DNA from: Shewanella benthica
GTDB taxonomy: Bacteria; Pseudomonadota; Gammaproteobacteria; Enterobacterales; Shewanellaceae
Reading direction: 5' to 3'
Assembly (NCBI GenBank): GCA_023284085.1
Contig: JAKVHY010000001.1
Span: 1-64,000, forward strand
DNA: 64,000 nt
Shown: positions 37,456-47,103 of the stretch, piece after piece
Layout of the letters: each line of letters starts with the position of its first letter
Numbering within the stretch: the stretch's first letter is position 1
Notes under the pieces: generated by a model
Seen by the model: the letters and a program-made list of their open reading frames with translations, nothing else
Database searches by the model: none
What the model was told of the DNA's origin: nothing
Made by a program: the position numbers and the translations under genes

Positions 37456-38444
37456 TATGGTTTTTCCTGGTTACTATCATCTTTGTCAGATAGTTTTAAA
37501 CAGTTCAATTTTTCATCCACTCTCTCCATTTTGTATAGCATTTTTTCAGTCAGTTTCCGATTGAAATTGATGAGATCAGCAATCAAGCCTACCAATAAAA
37601 TAATCAAGCCTAACGTCATCAAAGTACTGCCTAAGATCAATGACTGCATATGGCCGTCACCTGCTCCCTGCATATAAAAATTCAGAAAACGAATAATGGG
37701 TAATATGCCTATTAAAATGGCTAGCCCCCCTAAGGAGAAGAACACACGTAAAGGGCGATACATAGTGTACATACGCAGCAGCGTAGTAACGGATAAGAAT
37801 AGAAATTGCGGAATAGATTTAAATAAGCGTGATTCACGTTTTTTAGGGTTTGTGCGAATTGGTACCGACTTGATACACATGCGTTTTGCACTCGCCTGAA
37901 CTAGCATCTCTATGGTATAGCTGAATTCTGATACTATATTGATCTGCTGAGCGGCATTTCTTGATATTGCCCTGAAACCACTTACGGCATCTTTGATGTC
38001 CAGGCCCAACATTTTTCTGATAATGAAGCTGCCAAATACTTGCAGGCTACGTTTTAAAAAAGAGAAATGCGGGTTAGCGTATCCCCCTCGATCACCGACT
38101 ATGATGTCGCCTTCTCCATCAATCAGAGGCTGAACTAATAGGGGAATGTCCTCTCCTCGATACTGATTATCACCATCGATATTAACTATGATATCGGCCC
38201 CTAGCCTAAGGCACTCTTCGATTCCGATATGGAATGAACGCGCCAGCCCCTTGTTTGAGGTGTTGGATATTATGTGATGAGATCCGGCTAGAGCCGCAAC
38301 AGCACGAGTGTTATCTGTAGAGCCATCATCGATGACTAAAACCTCGATAGTATCGAGCCCTGCTATCTTCTGCGGGATCGCATTGATGACATCTTCTAAG
38401 TTTCCGTCTTCGTTATAGCATGGGATTTGAACGATTAGTTTCAT
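37455..38444 (-). CDS. GT2 glycosyltransferase, dolichyl/polyprenyl-phosphate sugar synthase type
   Basis: A 329-residue enzyme. The catalytic domain starts with LIVQIPCYNEDGNL and contains VIDDGSTDNT, NIDGDNQYRGEDIP (DxD-like) and VGDRGG; two C-terminal helices (about 233-255 and 268-292) anchor it. This architecture is that of DPM1/GtrB-like enzymes which charge a polyprenyl phosphate with a sugar for a GT-C enzyme. The ATG at 38444 is chosen with GGAAGG upstream; the frame is open 11 codons more. The GT-C-like gene upstream is its likely user. Confidence 0.9.
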   Translation of the reverse strand: MKLIVQIPCYNEDGNLEDVINAIPQKIAGLDTIEVLVIDDGSTDNTRAVAALAGSHHIISNTSNKGLARSFHIGIEECLRLGADIIVNIDGDNQYRGEDIPLLVQPLIDGEGDIIVGDRGGYANPHFSFLKRSLQVFGSFIIRKMLGLDIKDAVSGFRAISRNAAQQINIVSEFSYTIEMLVQASAKRMCIKSVPIRTNPKKRESRLFKSIPQFLFLSVTTLLRMYTMYRPLRVFFSLGGLAILIGILPIIRFLNFYMQGAGDGHMQSLILGSTLMTLGLIILLVGLIADLINFNRKLTEKMLYKMERVDEKLNCLKLSDKDDSNQEKP

Positions 38445-38484
38445 TTCTAATAACCTTCCATTGGAAGAAAAGGGCACTTAATAA

Positions 38485-40224
38485 TTAAAAGCCGGTAAAG
38501 ATTGCTTTATCGTCAGGTTGGTAAGTTGGTCGGTAAAGTCTCTTTCCCCATCGTAAAGTATATGTCTCCCCTACAGAATCTGATTCAATTACATGAATGC
38601 CTATGGTTAAATATAGTGAACCCTCGTGAGTAAGCGAATGTCCGTCAATAACGGCTTTTGACGTACTTTCCAATGTATAAACTCCAGGAATAACGATTGA
38701 AAATTCAAGTCTCGTTTCAGATAAGTATAGTTGCTTACCAGCGACATAGAGCTCACCCCAATGGTGAATGTAGTTCTCTTTTAATGTTGAAATATCTTTA
38801 TCAAGAATTGCGTACCGTTTGATACTAGGGATTGGTGTTCTCTGGCTGAAATCCAGAGACCCAATATTGGCAATAAAAAATGGTGGGGTGTCGTTAATAA
38901 TTGCACTGTTCAAAATTGGTAGGTTGTTATTGGTATAGTTCTCGACTCCCCAGGTACTCATAAAAAAGCCGACTTGCGGGTAGGAAGCTATCATGGAGCA
39001 ACGATCAAAATAGGAGGTAGGTTCGGGAAATGCCTTATGGACCACCTCTAATAATTTGTGCTGTCTATCTAAATTTTGTTTGTGGGGAACCCAAAAACCA
39101 TGGTAAACGATACTTAAGCCCATAAAAAAGAGCGCACAAAAGGCAATACAAAAGGATTCTGTGAATTTATGTTTATCCCATCGAAGAGAGTCCCACGCCA
39201 CGCCACAGATAATACTCGCAGGGGCTAGCATAAACGAATAGAAATAGGGGAACGCATTGCGATAGAAGAGTACTGAACAAAGTGGCAAGATAAGGCTTAC
39301 CAATATTACGGTCGATTGTCTGGCTAATGACTTCGGGCTATAGAGGTTTAAACAAAGAATTTTAAAGCCATAAACGAGTATCAACCAATACATAATATCG
39401 AATTTTAAAGAGTAAAAAAGATAGCGATTTCTTGGTAAGAACTCGGAATGTTTGATCGTTTTATTGAAGCTATCGGATAAAGTGTTGATTGCTTTAGTCG
39501 AATCCGCTACGGGAATACTGCTTTTGTGATAAAAATAAAGAAGTAAAAAAGCGCCGATTGTCGAGCTGATAAAAATTGCAATTTGACGCTTATCCAGCTT
39601 TTCTTTGCCGGGGAAGATAATAAGCGCCATTGCGATCAAAGCAAATGTTGGCAGATAGAGTGATGACTTTATCGTTACCATCAGTGATAAAGCGAATAAG
39701 CCTCCGGCTAGTAGGGATCTTTTAAAGTTCAATACTGTCGAGAGTATAAGATCTAAACTTGCCATCAAACAAAACGTAGCTAACGGATCGGCACGAAAAC
39801 TCGCTCCCATCCTGATGTTATACGAAACGCTAAAGTAAGCAAGAACAGAAAATAGGGCGGCTGGTAGGCTAAAGTAACGGCGGCTGATCCGATAAATGAA
39901 AAAACCTGTGCCTAATTGTAGTGATAACATAACTAATCTGGCTGCGATAATCTGACTTACTTCATTGGCAGAGATCCATTTAAGCCAGGTAAAAAAGTGA
40001 ACATGAAAAGTCTGCAGACTATTATAAAGAGTATCATTTGTGTATTTATAGACAAAGGAGAGATAGAAAAATTCATCCCAATTTATCTCATATCGATATG
40101 CGACAAATATTCGAATACAAACAGCCAGAGTAAGAAAGGTAGAAAGTACTTTAACTTGATAGAGTAAAGCGTTGTTATATGTTTTTTTCAGAGGGAGAGA
40201 TTGGCCGTTTTCATATGTGTTCAC
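38485..40224 (-). CDS. GT-C-like (PMT/ArnT-type) multi-span glycosyltransferase
   Basis: About 579 residues from the GTG at 40224, which has TAGGAAA six bases upstream; a TTG six codons earlier opens the frame. Around ten transmembrane segments follow an early loop with WDEFFYLSFVYKY, the acidic first-loop motif of GT39/GT-C enzymes. The soluble C-terminal part (about 400-579) is periplasmic-like. It would take a sugar from a polyprenyl carrier (made by the GT2 gene next to it) to an outside acceptor. First gene of the four-gene glycan run. Confidence 0.78.
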   Translation of the reverse strand: MNTYENGQSLPLKKTYNNALLYQVKVLSTFLTLAVCIRIFVAYRYEINWDEFFYLSFVYKYTNDTLYNSLQTFHVHFFTWLKWISANEVSQIIAARLVMLSLQLGTGFFIYRISRRYFSLPAALFSVLAYFSVSYNIRMGASFRADPLATFCLMASLDLILSTVLNFKRSLLAGGLFALSLMVTIKSSLYLPTFALIAMALIIFPGKEKLDKRQIAIFISSTIGAFLLLYFYHKSSIPVADSTKAINTLSDSFNKTIKHSEFLPRNRYLFYSLKFDIMYWLILVYGFKILCLNLYSPKSLARQSTVILVSLILPLCSVLFYRNAFPYFYSFMLAPASIICGVAWDSLRWDKHKFTESFCIAFCALFFMGLSIVYHGFWVPHKQNLDRQHKLLEVVHKAFPEPTSYFDRCSMIASYPQVGFFMSTWGVENYTNNNLPILNSAIINDTPPFFIANIGSLDFSQRTPIPSIKRYAILDKDISTLKENYIHHWGELYVAGKQLYLSETRLEFSIVIPGVYTLESTSKAVIDGHSLTHEGSLYLTIGIHVIESDSVGETYTLRWGKRLYRPTYQPDDKAIFTGF

Positions 40225-40330
40225 AACAGGTTTCCTAGCCAAATGACACGTGTTCCAATTTAATAATTGGGACTTGCTATAACATTAGTACAAATAGAAT
40301 CGTTTTTTTATTTATTGTGATTATTTGTTG

Positions 40331-40338
40331 GGGGGGGT
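40331..40338. repeat. G8 homopolymer in the promoter region of the glycan run
   Basis: Eight G in a row, about 107 bases before the GT-C gene start. On the minus strand it follows TTGTCA, a possible -35 box, so length changes would alter promoter spacing. Confidence 0.6.
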
Positions 40339-40446
40339 GACAATAATTCTGAGACAAGGTGGACTAGTGTATGCTCAAAAATATTGATAATTTATAATTA
40401 GGGACTTTTAAGTATTACCTATGGATTATTAATTAAAAAATGAACT

Positions 40447-41718
40447 CTATGCAAACCTTAAATTTGTCACTCTGTTTCTGCCGCCATTCTTGGCCCGATA
40501 CAGGGCCTTATCTGCGGCCTTGAACACATCATCTGTGTCAAGATCATGCTGGTTAGTTTTGTCATTGATGCTGTCGGCGACGCCTATACTGACAGTAATA
40601 TTCACGGTTTTATGTTCTCCATCATCTAGGCCATAATTTTTGACATCTTTATCGAGAATGGGTCTGTCATGGTGGTCACGAATGACCAGATCATAGTTAG
40701 CTATCTTACTCCTTAGGTCATTGAGATAGGGTAAGCATTGATTCGAGTTTTTGCCCTTGAACAAGATAATAAACTCCTCACCACCATATCTGAATACCGA
40801 GGCATTCCCTTCCGTTTGCTTCATTATCTGTGCCACTAGCCTCAAGACTTCATCTCCGGTCCTGTGTCCATAGGAGTCGTTGAACAGCTTGAAGTGATCC
40901 ACGTCCAGCATGGCTATCGTGTAGAGACCATTGATGTGCTGCATCTCAATTTCTAGTGCCCTACGGCCTTGCAGTTCAGTGAGTTGATCGATGAATGCCA
41001 GTTCATGGCTAGAGGTAATAATCCCTAGCAGGAGGAGTGTCGCTGCCAATGAAAAACAGATTGCCGAAATTTGTGGACTGTCAAAAAAGATGAGGGCTAT
41101 CGTTGAAAATAGTAGATTAATGAAGATGGTATGGTCAAAGTTAGAATTTCTGAATAAGACAATGAATGCGCTAATTAAGGTGAGAATTATCGAGATAATG
41201 ATGAGTAGTAGCGGTGATGAAGACAATGCAGGTATTGGCTTTAGGTATGCACTCCACAGCCAGCTGACATTCTCATTAGTTATCTGTTCAAGCAGGAGCC
41301 AGCACCATATCAGTTGAAACAAAATTAATAGAATATAGTTAATGCCAAATCGAGAGAGTAAACGTTTTTCTGGTAAAAAGTGAATCACAAAAAGATTCAC
41401 AGGAAGAGCGAATACCAACAAGCAGAAAGTAAATCTCTGAATATCTGTCAGGTCAGCAATACCCACATAGTTTTGTACTAAATAGAAGCTAACTACCATT
41501 AAGAGAGCCACTAGACCCGTAGCTCCTTGATTAAAAGGTTGGCTTAAGAAAATGACGATGGAGAGCATGATGTAAGGGAAGGTAGAGATCAAGCTATGGT
41601 AGGGGGCAAGTAATATCAATAATGACTCGCTGGATAAACACAGCTGCACAGCCAAGAGTAGCGGAAAAAACACACGAAACGAGGCACTTCTGAATAGTGC
41701 AAATGAAAATAATGGCAT
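40447..41718 (-). CDS. membrane diguanylate cyclase (GGDEF)
   Basis: A 423-residue protein with some eight N-terminal transmembrane helices (about 15-240) and a C-terminal GGDEF domain (about 245-420). The signature RYGGEEFIILF is intact, preceded by DVDHFKLFNDSYGHRTGDEV. The domain has an insertion (ILDKDVKNYGLDDGEHK) between conserved parts. It should make cyclic di-GMP; its place between glycan genes and the sulfatase-like gene suggests control of surface properties, but that is inference. Confidence 0.9.
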   Translation of the reverse strand: MPLFSFALFRSASFRVFFPLLLAVQLCLSSESLLILLAPYHSLISTFPYIMLSIVIFLSQPFNQGATGLVALLMVVSFYLVQNYVGIADLTDIQRFTFCLLVFALPVNLFVIHFLPEKRLLSRFGINYILLILFQLIWCWLLLEQITNENVSWLWSAYLKPIPALSSSPLLLIIISIILTLISAFIVLFRNSNFDHTIFINLLFSTIALIFFDSPQISAICFSLAATLLLLGIITSSHELAFIDQLTELQGRRALEIEMQHINGLYTIAMLDVDHFKLFNDSYGHRTGDEVLRLVAQIMKQTEGNASVFRYGGEEFIILFKGKNSNQCLPYLNDLRSKIANYDLVIRDHHDRPILDKDVKNYGLDDGEHKTVNITVSIGVADSINDKTNQHDLDTDDVFKAADKALYRAKNGGRNRVTNLRFA

Positions 41719-41882
41719 TCATGTGTCCCTAATCTGTCCTTTGATGACGAATCCTTTTTTTAGTAGACCATGTGTTACTCATGAATAAGACTGATTATTA
41801 TTTTTTATATTCGAGTTCGTTAGTGCTCAGTATAGTTGTTAGTCCGATTTGTCGTATGAAAATTATTATTTTATTCGCAATC

Positions 41883-43964
41883 CTAGAGGGTATCCCTATC
41901 TGTTTGTTTTTTCCATATAAGTAGAGAATGCTCGAGTCTGCTTCTTTGCTGTGCTTGTTGGCATTTGTTGTTGGGATCGAACCCCTTATCATCACGGTAA
42001 TGGCTGCATAAGTCGCTTAACATCTTCCTCCATGGAGCATCGCCCTGGTACGTTGCTAAGCTGTACCATCTGTTTTGATCAGTATCGACTAAGATGAGGT
42101 CTTCATAGTCAGGTAACATGGCTAACTGCCAGTGCTGGAAATAGACTGAACGCTGCTTCTTAGCAATCATTTCTCTATAGATAGAGGGAACTAATACTGC
42201 CCGTCCATTAGCTCTGATCTCATATTTAGAGAGGGTTTCAGAGAGTACTTTTGCCTCATCAATAAAGCTGGCATTGATCGATTTTACCGGGATTGAAGAT
42301 TCGACAAACACGCTTTTCGGCACGACTTGGCTCATCTCTTTGGGTAAGACATGGCCATCGAATGCTTTATCTGTCGGCTCTAGTGACAACCCCAGCTCCT
42401 TGAACAAGCTAGGGGTGATATCGGTTAAAGAGTATATTCCCTGAATTTTGTTAGCTGTTTCTAGCTGTGGATTAAATCGACGATAGGCCATCAAGACATT
42501 GGTTTGTTCCTGACTCAGTACATTGGTGCCATGGCCCCAGGCATTGACATTGAGTCTAGCTTCATCCTTTGGTTGGCTTCCCTGTAAGGTGTCTTCCTCG
42601 AGCATGAAGCTTTCACCGTGATCTGAGACCAGGTATACCAAGGCGTTATCTAAGAAGCCCCTGTCTTGCAATGTATCCATAAATTGTTGAAATTGAACGT
42701 CTACTTTAGACAGCATAGCTTGATGCATAAAGTGATTATAGTTTCCCTTCCAGGTGGCACTGTTCACATCGATAAAGTTTTTAGAGGTGAAGGGCCAATG
42801 TAACTGACAAAAGTGAACGGCTAAGAAATTGGGCCGGGTGGTGGAGAGGGAATCTGTGACCTTACGGTTAAATAGCGTGGGATCGTAGGCTTTCCCATAG
42901 GCGCGGTTCATATATAGATAGGGAAACAGTGATTCGGAAACAGTAAGTTTGAGTAATATGTTAATCAATGGAATGTCACCAACATTGGATATGATGGCAT
43001 CGGCGGCGCCAATTTTAGGGCCTATAACCTGATCGAATCCATATTCTGTGTCTATTTGGTTGAATCGTCTTTCGTCCATTCCATAGGTGGTTTGATAGCC
43101 TCTGGCTTTAAGCTCTCTTATCAAGGGCAGTGGCTTATCGATCAGCTCTGGTGGGGCCAGATTAAACCTCGCGCCATGCGTAACCGGGTACTGCCCGGTG
43201 AGTATGCTCATCCAGGCAACATAGGTCCTTCCAAGGGGCGTATAGGTCTTATCATAGAGTAAAGACTGTTGGATAAATTGGTTTATACCCGGGGTGAAAT
43301 TGTTGTCGGGATTTCGAAAGCTAAGATGGTCCGGTCGCAGGGCATCTATGCCGATGATGAATACATTGGGGCTGCTATTGTCTGTGGGCGCATAATGCTC
43401 GCTACTGCTCCAGGTAGAGATGCCAGTCATGATCAGGCAGATAGCGAAAAGAGAGAGCGTCAGGCGTTTTCCTACTAGGGTGATGAGTCCCCATAGGAAT
43501 AAACTGCACAGGGCTGTTGACAATAGAGTTAAGCCCCATGGCGTTGCTAAGGGGGTATCTCTTAAAAAACCAAGCAGTGATGTGGGATACCAATAAGCAT
43601 TGGCGCCTAATACTAAGGTGATATGGCTCAACATGATGACTAACCATATCTGGGTCCTGACCCCTGCATCGCTAAATATAGTGAACCAAGGTTTACAGGA
43701 AAGAGTAATAATAACAGCCCAGAGCACATGTAAGGCTATGACCAGGAAGACAAATTGCAATAAATCTAAAATAAACCATACACTGTATAGATTATCGTTA
43801 CCCAGTTGGGTCATGGCTTGTGCTATAGAGAATGATGAGTAGTACTGTAATACTTGTTTAAAATTAAATAGGGCGACCAAAGATAATAACATCATGGCAT
43901 TGGTGCGCCAAAATGTTCTAATCATAGATAGATTGTCGGTCATCTGCTCGAGTTTTTGAGCCAT
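41883..43964 (-). CDS. sulfatase/alkaline-phosphatase superfamily membrane hydrolase or transferase
   Basis: A 693-residue protein. Five N-terminal transmembrane helices (about 20-200) precede a periplasmic catalytic domain beginning VFIIGIDALRPDHLSF. Metal-site segments include VYLVSDHGESFMLEED and WGHGTNVL. The nucleophile position lies in TPLGRTYVAWMSILTG, where a Thr replaces the sulfatase Cys/Ser-x-Pro-x-Arg, so it is closer to LtaS/EptA/YejM-like phospho-transferases or hydrolases than to true sulfatases. The ATG at 43964 with GGGGAG upstream is preferred. It may modify a surface glycan or lipid. Confidence 0.82.
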   Translation of the reverse strand: MAQKLEQMTDNLSMIRTFWRTNAMMLLSLVALFNFKQVLQYYSSFSIAQAMTQLGNDNLYSVWFILDLLQFVFLVIALHVLWAVIITLSCKPWFTIFSDAGVRTQIWLVIMLSHITLVLGANAYWYPTSLLGFLRDTPLATPWGLTLLSTALCSLFLWGLITLVGKRLTLSLFAICLIMTGISTWSSSEHYAPTDNSSPNVFIIGIDALRPDHLSFRNPDNNFTPGINQFIQQSLLYDKTYTPLGRTYVAWMSILTGQYPVTHGARFNLAPPELIDKPLPLIRELKARGYQTTYGMDERRFNQIDTEYGFDQVIGPKIGAADAIISNVGDIPLINILLKLTVSESLFPYLYMNRAYGKAYDPTLFNRKVTDSLSTTRPNFLAVHFCQLHWPFTSKNFIDVNSATWKGNYNHFMHQAMLSKVDVQFQQFMDTLQDRGFLDNALVYLVSDHGESFMLEEDTLQGSQPKDEARLNVNAWGHGTNVLSQEQTNVLMAYRRFNPQLETANKIQGIYSLTDITPSLFKELGLSLEPTDKAFDGHVLPKEMSQVVPKSVFVESSIPVKSINASFIDEAKVLSETLSKYEIRANGRAVLVPSIYREMIAKKQRSVYFQHWQLAMLPDYEDLILVDTDQNRWYSLATYQGDAPWRKMLSDLCSHYRDDKGFDPNNKCQQAQQRSRLEHSLLIWKKQTDRDTL

Positions 43965-44009
43965 ATGCTCCCCTATCAATTAGCACCTATTCCTTAAACC
44001 GATACTCGA

Positions 44010-44300
44010 TTATTGAGTATCTAAGGTCTCATCTCCCTTCACAGGTGAAACTTGTGTTTGCTTCGACGAAGTGACGGTATATTTATCATTGTCTTCGATG
44101 ACACTGCTTAAATCTGTAGCGGCTGGCCAGTCTCCTAGTATCAGATAACGCTCCGCAAGACTCGAGCCCGAAGGGCTATCTGTTTTTATCGACATTCTGG
44201 ATTGATAGACCTGCCAGGCTGGCACAATATTGACGGCCAGCAACAGGATAATGATGCCAGTAAGCATGATCTTAATTGTCACCGTTGAGAAACTATTCAC
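44010..44300 (-). CDS. small single-span membrane protein, unknown
   Basis: A 96-residue protein from a GTG (an ATG 11 codons later is an alternative). One N-terminal hydrophobic helix (about 9-29) is followed by a polar, Ser/Thr-rich tail. It lies 45 bases upstream of the sulfatase-like gene on the same strand, so the two are probably co-transcribed. No family is recognised. Confidence 0.55.
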   Translation of the reverse strand: MNSFSTVTIKIMLTGIIILLLAVNIVPAWQVYQSRMSIKTDSPSGSSLAERYLILGDWPAATDLSSVIEDNDKYTVTSSKQTQVSPVKGDETLDTQ

Positions 44301-44612
44301 CGCTTTAATAATCCGTTTTCGTTCATTTTAGCCCTAGTCAGAATAACGAATGCACCTTGTTCAACAGTATAGTTGGCTTTTCTCTTGCCAGCCTATTCTT
44401 GCCAGTCCGATAGGGGGGAGTTGACGGGATAATGAGCCCGTATAATTTGTTTATGCCTGGGTTTTGTACTAAAAGTTAAGGTAGCGAGCCTAATAGTTGT
44501 CATGCTGGTCCATTGGCCGAATGGGTTTGTGTCTGGTGCGCATTTGGCAACATCATTGTCCTATCACCATTATTTTTCGTGCATTTATAATCATTTCTGT
44601 GGGGGAAGATGT
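44301..44612. other. 312-bp divergent promoter region
   Basis: It separates the minus-strand membrane-protein gene from the plus-strand L,D-transpeptidase. AT-rich toward both starts. No palindrome or terminator stands out; an open frame runs through its right half but has no ribosome site. Confidence 0.5.
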
Positions 44613-46061
44613 ATGAGGTCATGGCTTTTTTTCCTTGTCTCTATTGTTTTCTCTTTAGGAGCGGTTGCCGATATAGAAGTGAGTAACAGCCAGCCTGATA
44701 TGCTGAAGTTAGCTTGGCTCTATGGAGGAGTCGAGGGTGATTTAATCTGGTTTGACGATAGAGGACTCACCCTAAGCGGAATGGCTTTAATAGGCCTCTT
44801 AGATGATCTTGGCATAGATTCAGGCGCAGATCGTGAACCAAAACTTGATGAAATTAAGGCCATCGATAGGCAATATTCAAAGGCTTTATTGGACCTTTTA
44901 AACCGGATTAAGTTTGTAAAAGACAGAGGCATAGGTGATGAGGGCATCAAATTGCTCGAAGCCATTAATAATGCCGAGTTATCGGCTTATATCGCGAGTA
45001 TTTTACCCTCCTATGATGAGGTATTAAAAATTCGGCGCATGATCCGGGTATATAAAACCCAATTGGATGTGGATTGGCCTTCAATCACTCGGGTTAACTT
45101 CAAATTGGGTCAGAGTTCTCTGCAAGTGCAACGCCTGCGCTGGATGCTAACCGTTTTAGGGGATCTCGAAAACAGCGAGCTGACACGTTATAGGGAAGCA
45201 ATCTATGACCCTATGGTGATTCAAGGCATTAAATTTTTTCAACGTCGGCACGGTTTGACGGCTAACGGTGAATTAGATGAGCCTACTGTACAGGCATTAA
45301 ATATCTCACCAAAACGAAGAGTCATTCAGATGCAACAAAATTTGTGGCGTTGGATCATGCTACCATCGAGTCCTCCCCCCAAATATATTAAAATCAATAT
45401 CCCCAACTATTCTCTGGAACTGTTTGTATTAGGCGAACTGGACTTGTCCATGAAGGTGATAGTCGGTAAACCTAGCTCGCCCACTCCAGCGCTCTTGACT
45501 CGAGTCACGAGAATGACGATAAACCCTTATTGGACCCCACCCACCAGTATTATCCGCTCGGAGTTACTTCCCCTCAATAGTCGGGAGCCAGGTTACTTAA
45601 ATCATAAAGGGTTTGAATTACATCCTGTGGGCAAGAAAGATAATCCTGTAGTCAAACTCATTAATATCGCTCCGATGCAATTAACCGAATTGCTCAAAGA
45701 ATATCGTTTGGTTCAGGCTCCAGGGAAAGATAATGCGTTAGGGAAACTGAGGTTTACCATACCAAACACTGAATCAATTTATCTACATGATACCCCACAA
45801 AAAAAATTATTTGAGGGTGACAATCTGGCTTTGAGCCATGGTTGTATTCGACTGGAAAAAGCTGGTGTACTCTTCGAGCATATCCTGTCGACTCAGGATA
45901 ATGCTAAGGAGATACGCAGGGCTCTGGGGCTGCCAAATACCCGGTATGTTTCCCTGTCTAATTCCATTCCCATATTTATTACCTACCTGACAGCCTGGGT
46001 CGATAACCGCGGCAAGTTACAATTGAGACCCGATATTTATCACTTAGATAGGGAGATATGA
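44613..46061 (+). CDS. L,D-transpeptidase, LdtD/YcbB type
   Basis: A 482-residue periplasmic enzyme that forms 3-3 cross-links or attaches proteins to peptidoglycan. The ATG at 44613 is chosen: it has GGGGGAAG upstream and begins a signal peptide (about 1-20). A peptidoglycan-binding domain (FQRRHGLTANGELDEPTV, about 210-227) precedes the YkuD domain with the catalytic Cys in SHGCIRLE and the His in IYLHDTPQK. A further 50-residue tail follows. Length is somewhat below E. coli YcbB (615). Confidence 0.9.
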   Translation: MRSWLFFLVSIVFSLGAVADIEVSNSQPDMLKLAWLYGGVEGDLIWFDDRGLTLSGMALIGLLDDLGIDSGADREPKLDEIKAIDRQYSKALLDLLNRIKFVKDRGIGDEGIKLLEAINNAELSAYIASILPSYDEVLKIRRMIRVYKTQLDVDWPSITRVNFKLGQSSLQVQRLRWMLTVLGDLENSELTRYREAIYDPMVIQGIKFFQRRHGLTANGELDEPTVQALNISPKRRVIQMQQNLWRWIMLPSSPPPKYIKINIPNYSLELFVLGELDLSMKVIVGKPSSPTPALLTRVTRMTINPYWTPPTSIIRSELLPLNSREPGYLNHKGFELHPVGKKDNPVVKLINIAPMQLTELLKEYRLVQAPGKDNALGKLRFTIPNTESIYLHDTPQKKLFEGDNLALSHGCIRLEKAGVLFEHILSTQDNAKEIRRALGLPNTRYVSLSNSIPIFITYLTAWVDNRGKLQLRPDIYHLDREI

Positions 46062-46065
46062 AGGC

Positions 46066-46476
46066 ATGGCTGAGCATATTCCTGAAACGCCAGACTTTAT
46101 GAAGCTTATCCGGCAAGAGAAAAACGCCCGGATGAAATTAAAGTTATTGGCTCTACTTCATTTTCACGAAGGGAAATCCAGGTATCAGATAGCAGATTAC
46201 CTGAAGGTGAGCCGCACTAGCGTCAACAAATGGGTGACGAGTTATTTGACAGATGGCTTGGATGGTCTAAAAGAGAAGAAGCACAGTGGCAGGCCTGCAT
46301 CCCTAACAGCGATTCAGATGCAACAACTGTCACGATACATCAAGTTGAAAACGACCTCAAAAACTAACGGATTGCTCCATGGCAGTGAGATTCAAGCCTA
46401 TATTACTGAACGTTTCGGCGTGACTTATGAAATCTCTAATATTTATCGTATCTTAGATAAATTAGGCTATGCTTGA
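46066..46476 (+). CDS. orphan winged helix-turn-helix protein, IS630-transposase N-terminal type
   Basis: A 136-residue protein, four bases after the L,D-transpeptidase stop. Two DNA-binding units are visible: a helix-turn-helix (about 30-65, SRYQIADYLKVSRTSVNKWV) and a winged helix (about 80-135). This is the N-terminal half of IS630/Tc1-type transposases; the DDE catalytic half is missing and no inverted repeats are seen. GGAG stands 8 bases before the ATG and the frame is clean, so it may be a domesticated regulator rather than debris, perhaps for the tad genes or the upstream gene. Confidence 0.7.
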   Translation: MAEHIPETPDFMKLIRQEKNARMKLKLLALLHFHEGKSRYQIADYLKVSRTSVNKWVTSYLTDGLDGLKEKKHSGRPASLTAIQMQQLSRYIKLKTTSKTNGLLHGSEIQAYITERFGVTYEISNIYRILDKLGYA

Positions 46477-46695
46477 GTGACACCTTTTTCCCATCATATT
46501 TATTTCAATGGCATCTAAATATGTCTTACCTGCTTGCGTTATTAAAATATTCAGCCATGTCTCCCAAATATTTGCTACATATCACTTCAATCCCAATTAG
46601 TGAGAGGTTTTAAGTGAGCTTTATATTTTATTAGCACTGAATATCACGACTCGTGTTGATTAATAAAGTGATCTGATTTCTCTGTCTGCGTTAAT

Positions 46696-46735
46696 AGTTT
46701 CACTCAGTTTCACCCAGTTTCACTCAGTTTCATTT
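46696..46735 (+). repeat. 10-bp tandem repeat AGTTTCACTC, four copies
   Basis: Units AGTTTCACTC, AGTTTCACCC, AGTTTCACTC, AGTTTCATTT run head to tail about 365 bases upstream of flp. Regular one-turn spacing would suit repeated protein binding on one DNA face. Confidence 0.85.
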
Positions 46736-46867
46736 AGTCTAAAATTCACTGAAAAATTCGTATATCCACATGAAAAATAGTTATTTGTTGAACAATCTGA
46801 GGTGTGGATTTACAAATTCTAAATTTGAACTACGTAGCAGAATCAAAAATATCTGTAGAGGCGATTA

Positions 46868-46957
46868 ATGAATAAAAATGCGGACATACCACTGGAACAG
46901 TTATTTATTCAGCGTGGAGTAATTCAGGGTCCTTTGCTACTTTTAAGTGAGCTCTAG
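46868..46957 (+). CDS. possible 29-residue peptide upstream of flp
   Basis: ATG at 46868 to TAG at 46957 encodes a short peptide with PLEQLFIQRG and a Leu-rich end. The ribosome site (AGAGGCG) is good. It may be a leader peptide, or the start of a gene lost by a stop; no similarity is recognised. Confidence 0.3.
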   Translation: MNKNADIPLEQLFIQRGVIQGPLLLLSEL

Positions 46958-47103
46958 TGTTTATGTGTTGTGGCACTATTAGTTATATACAAGCTGTTTA
47001 GAAGGCCTTGTGTCCCTTAAATGACGTGCTTGTATATGGATACTGCTTATCAGCACATACATCAATAATGTGTCGATACTTGGATGATTAGGAGAAACAA
47101 ATT

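Larger units (their letters stand above)
46477..47103. other. 627-bp intergenic region before the tad operon
   Basis: Holds a 10-bp direct repeat (46696-46735), a tiny ORF (46868-46957) and the flp promoter region. AT-rich overall. A TGGCAC at 46969 lacks the matching TTGC of a sigma-54 site. Confidence 0.55.

Noticed and set aside
46969-46985. Sigma-54 promoter before flp (TGGCAC)
   Set aside because: The required TTGC at the correct spacing is missing.
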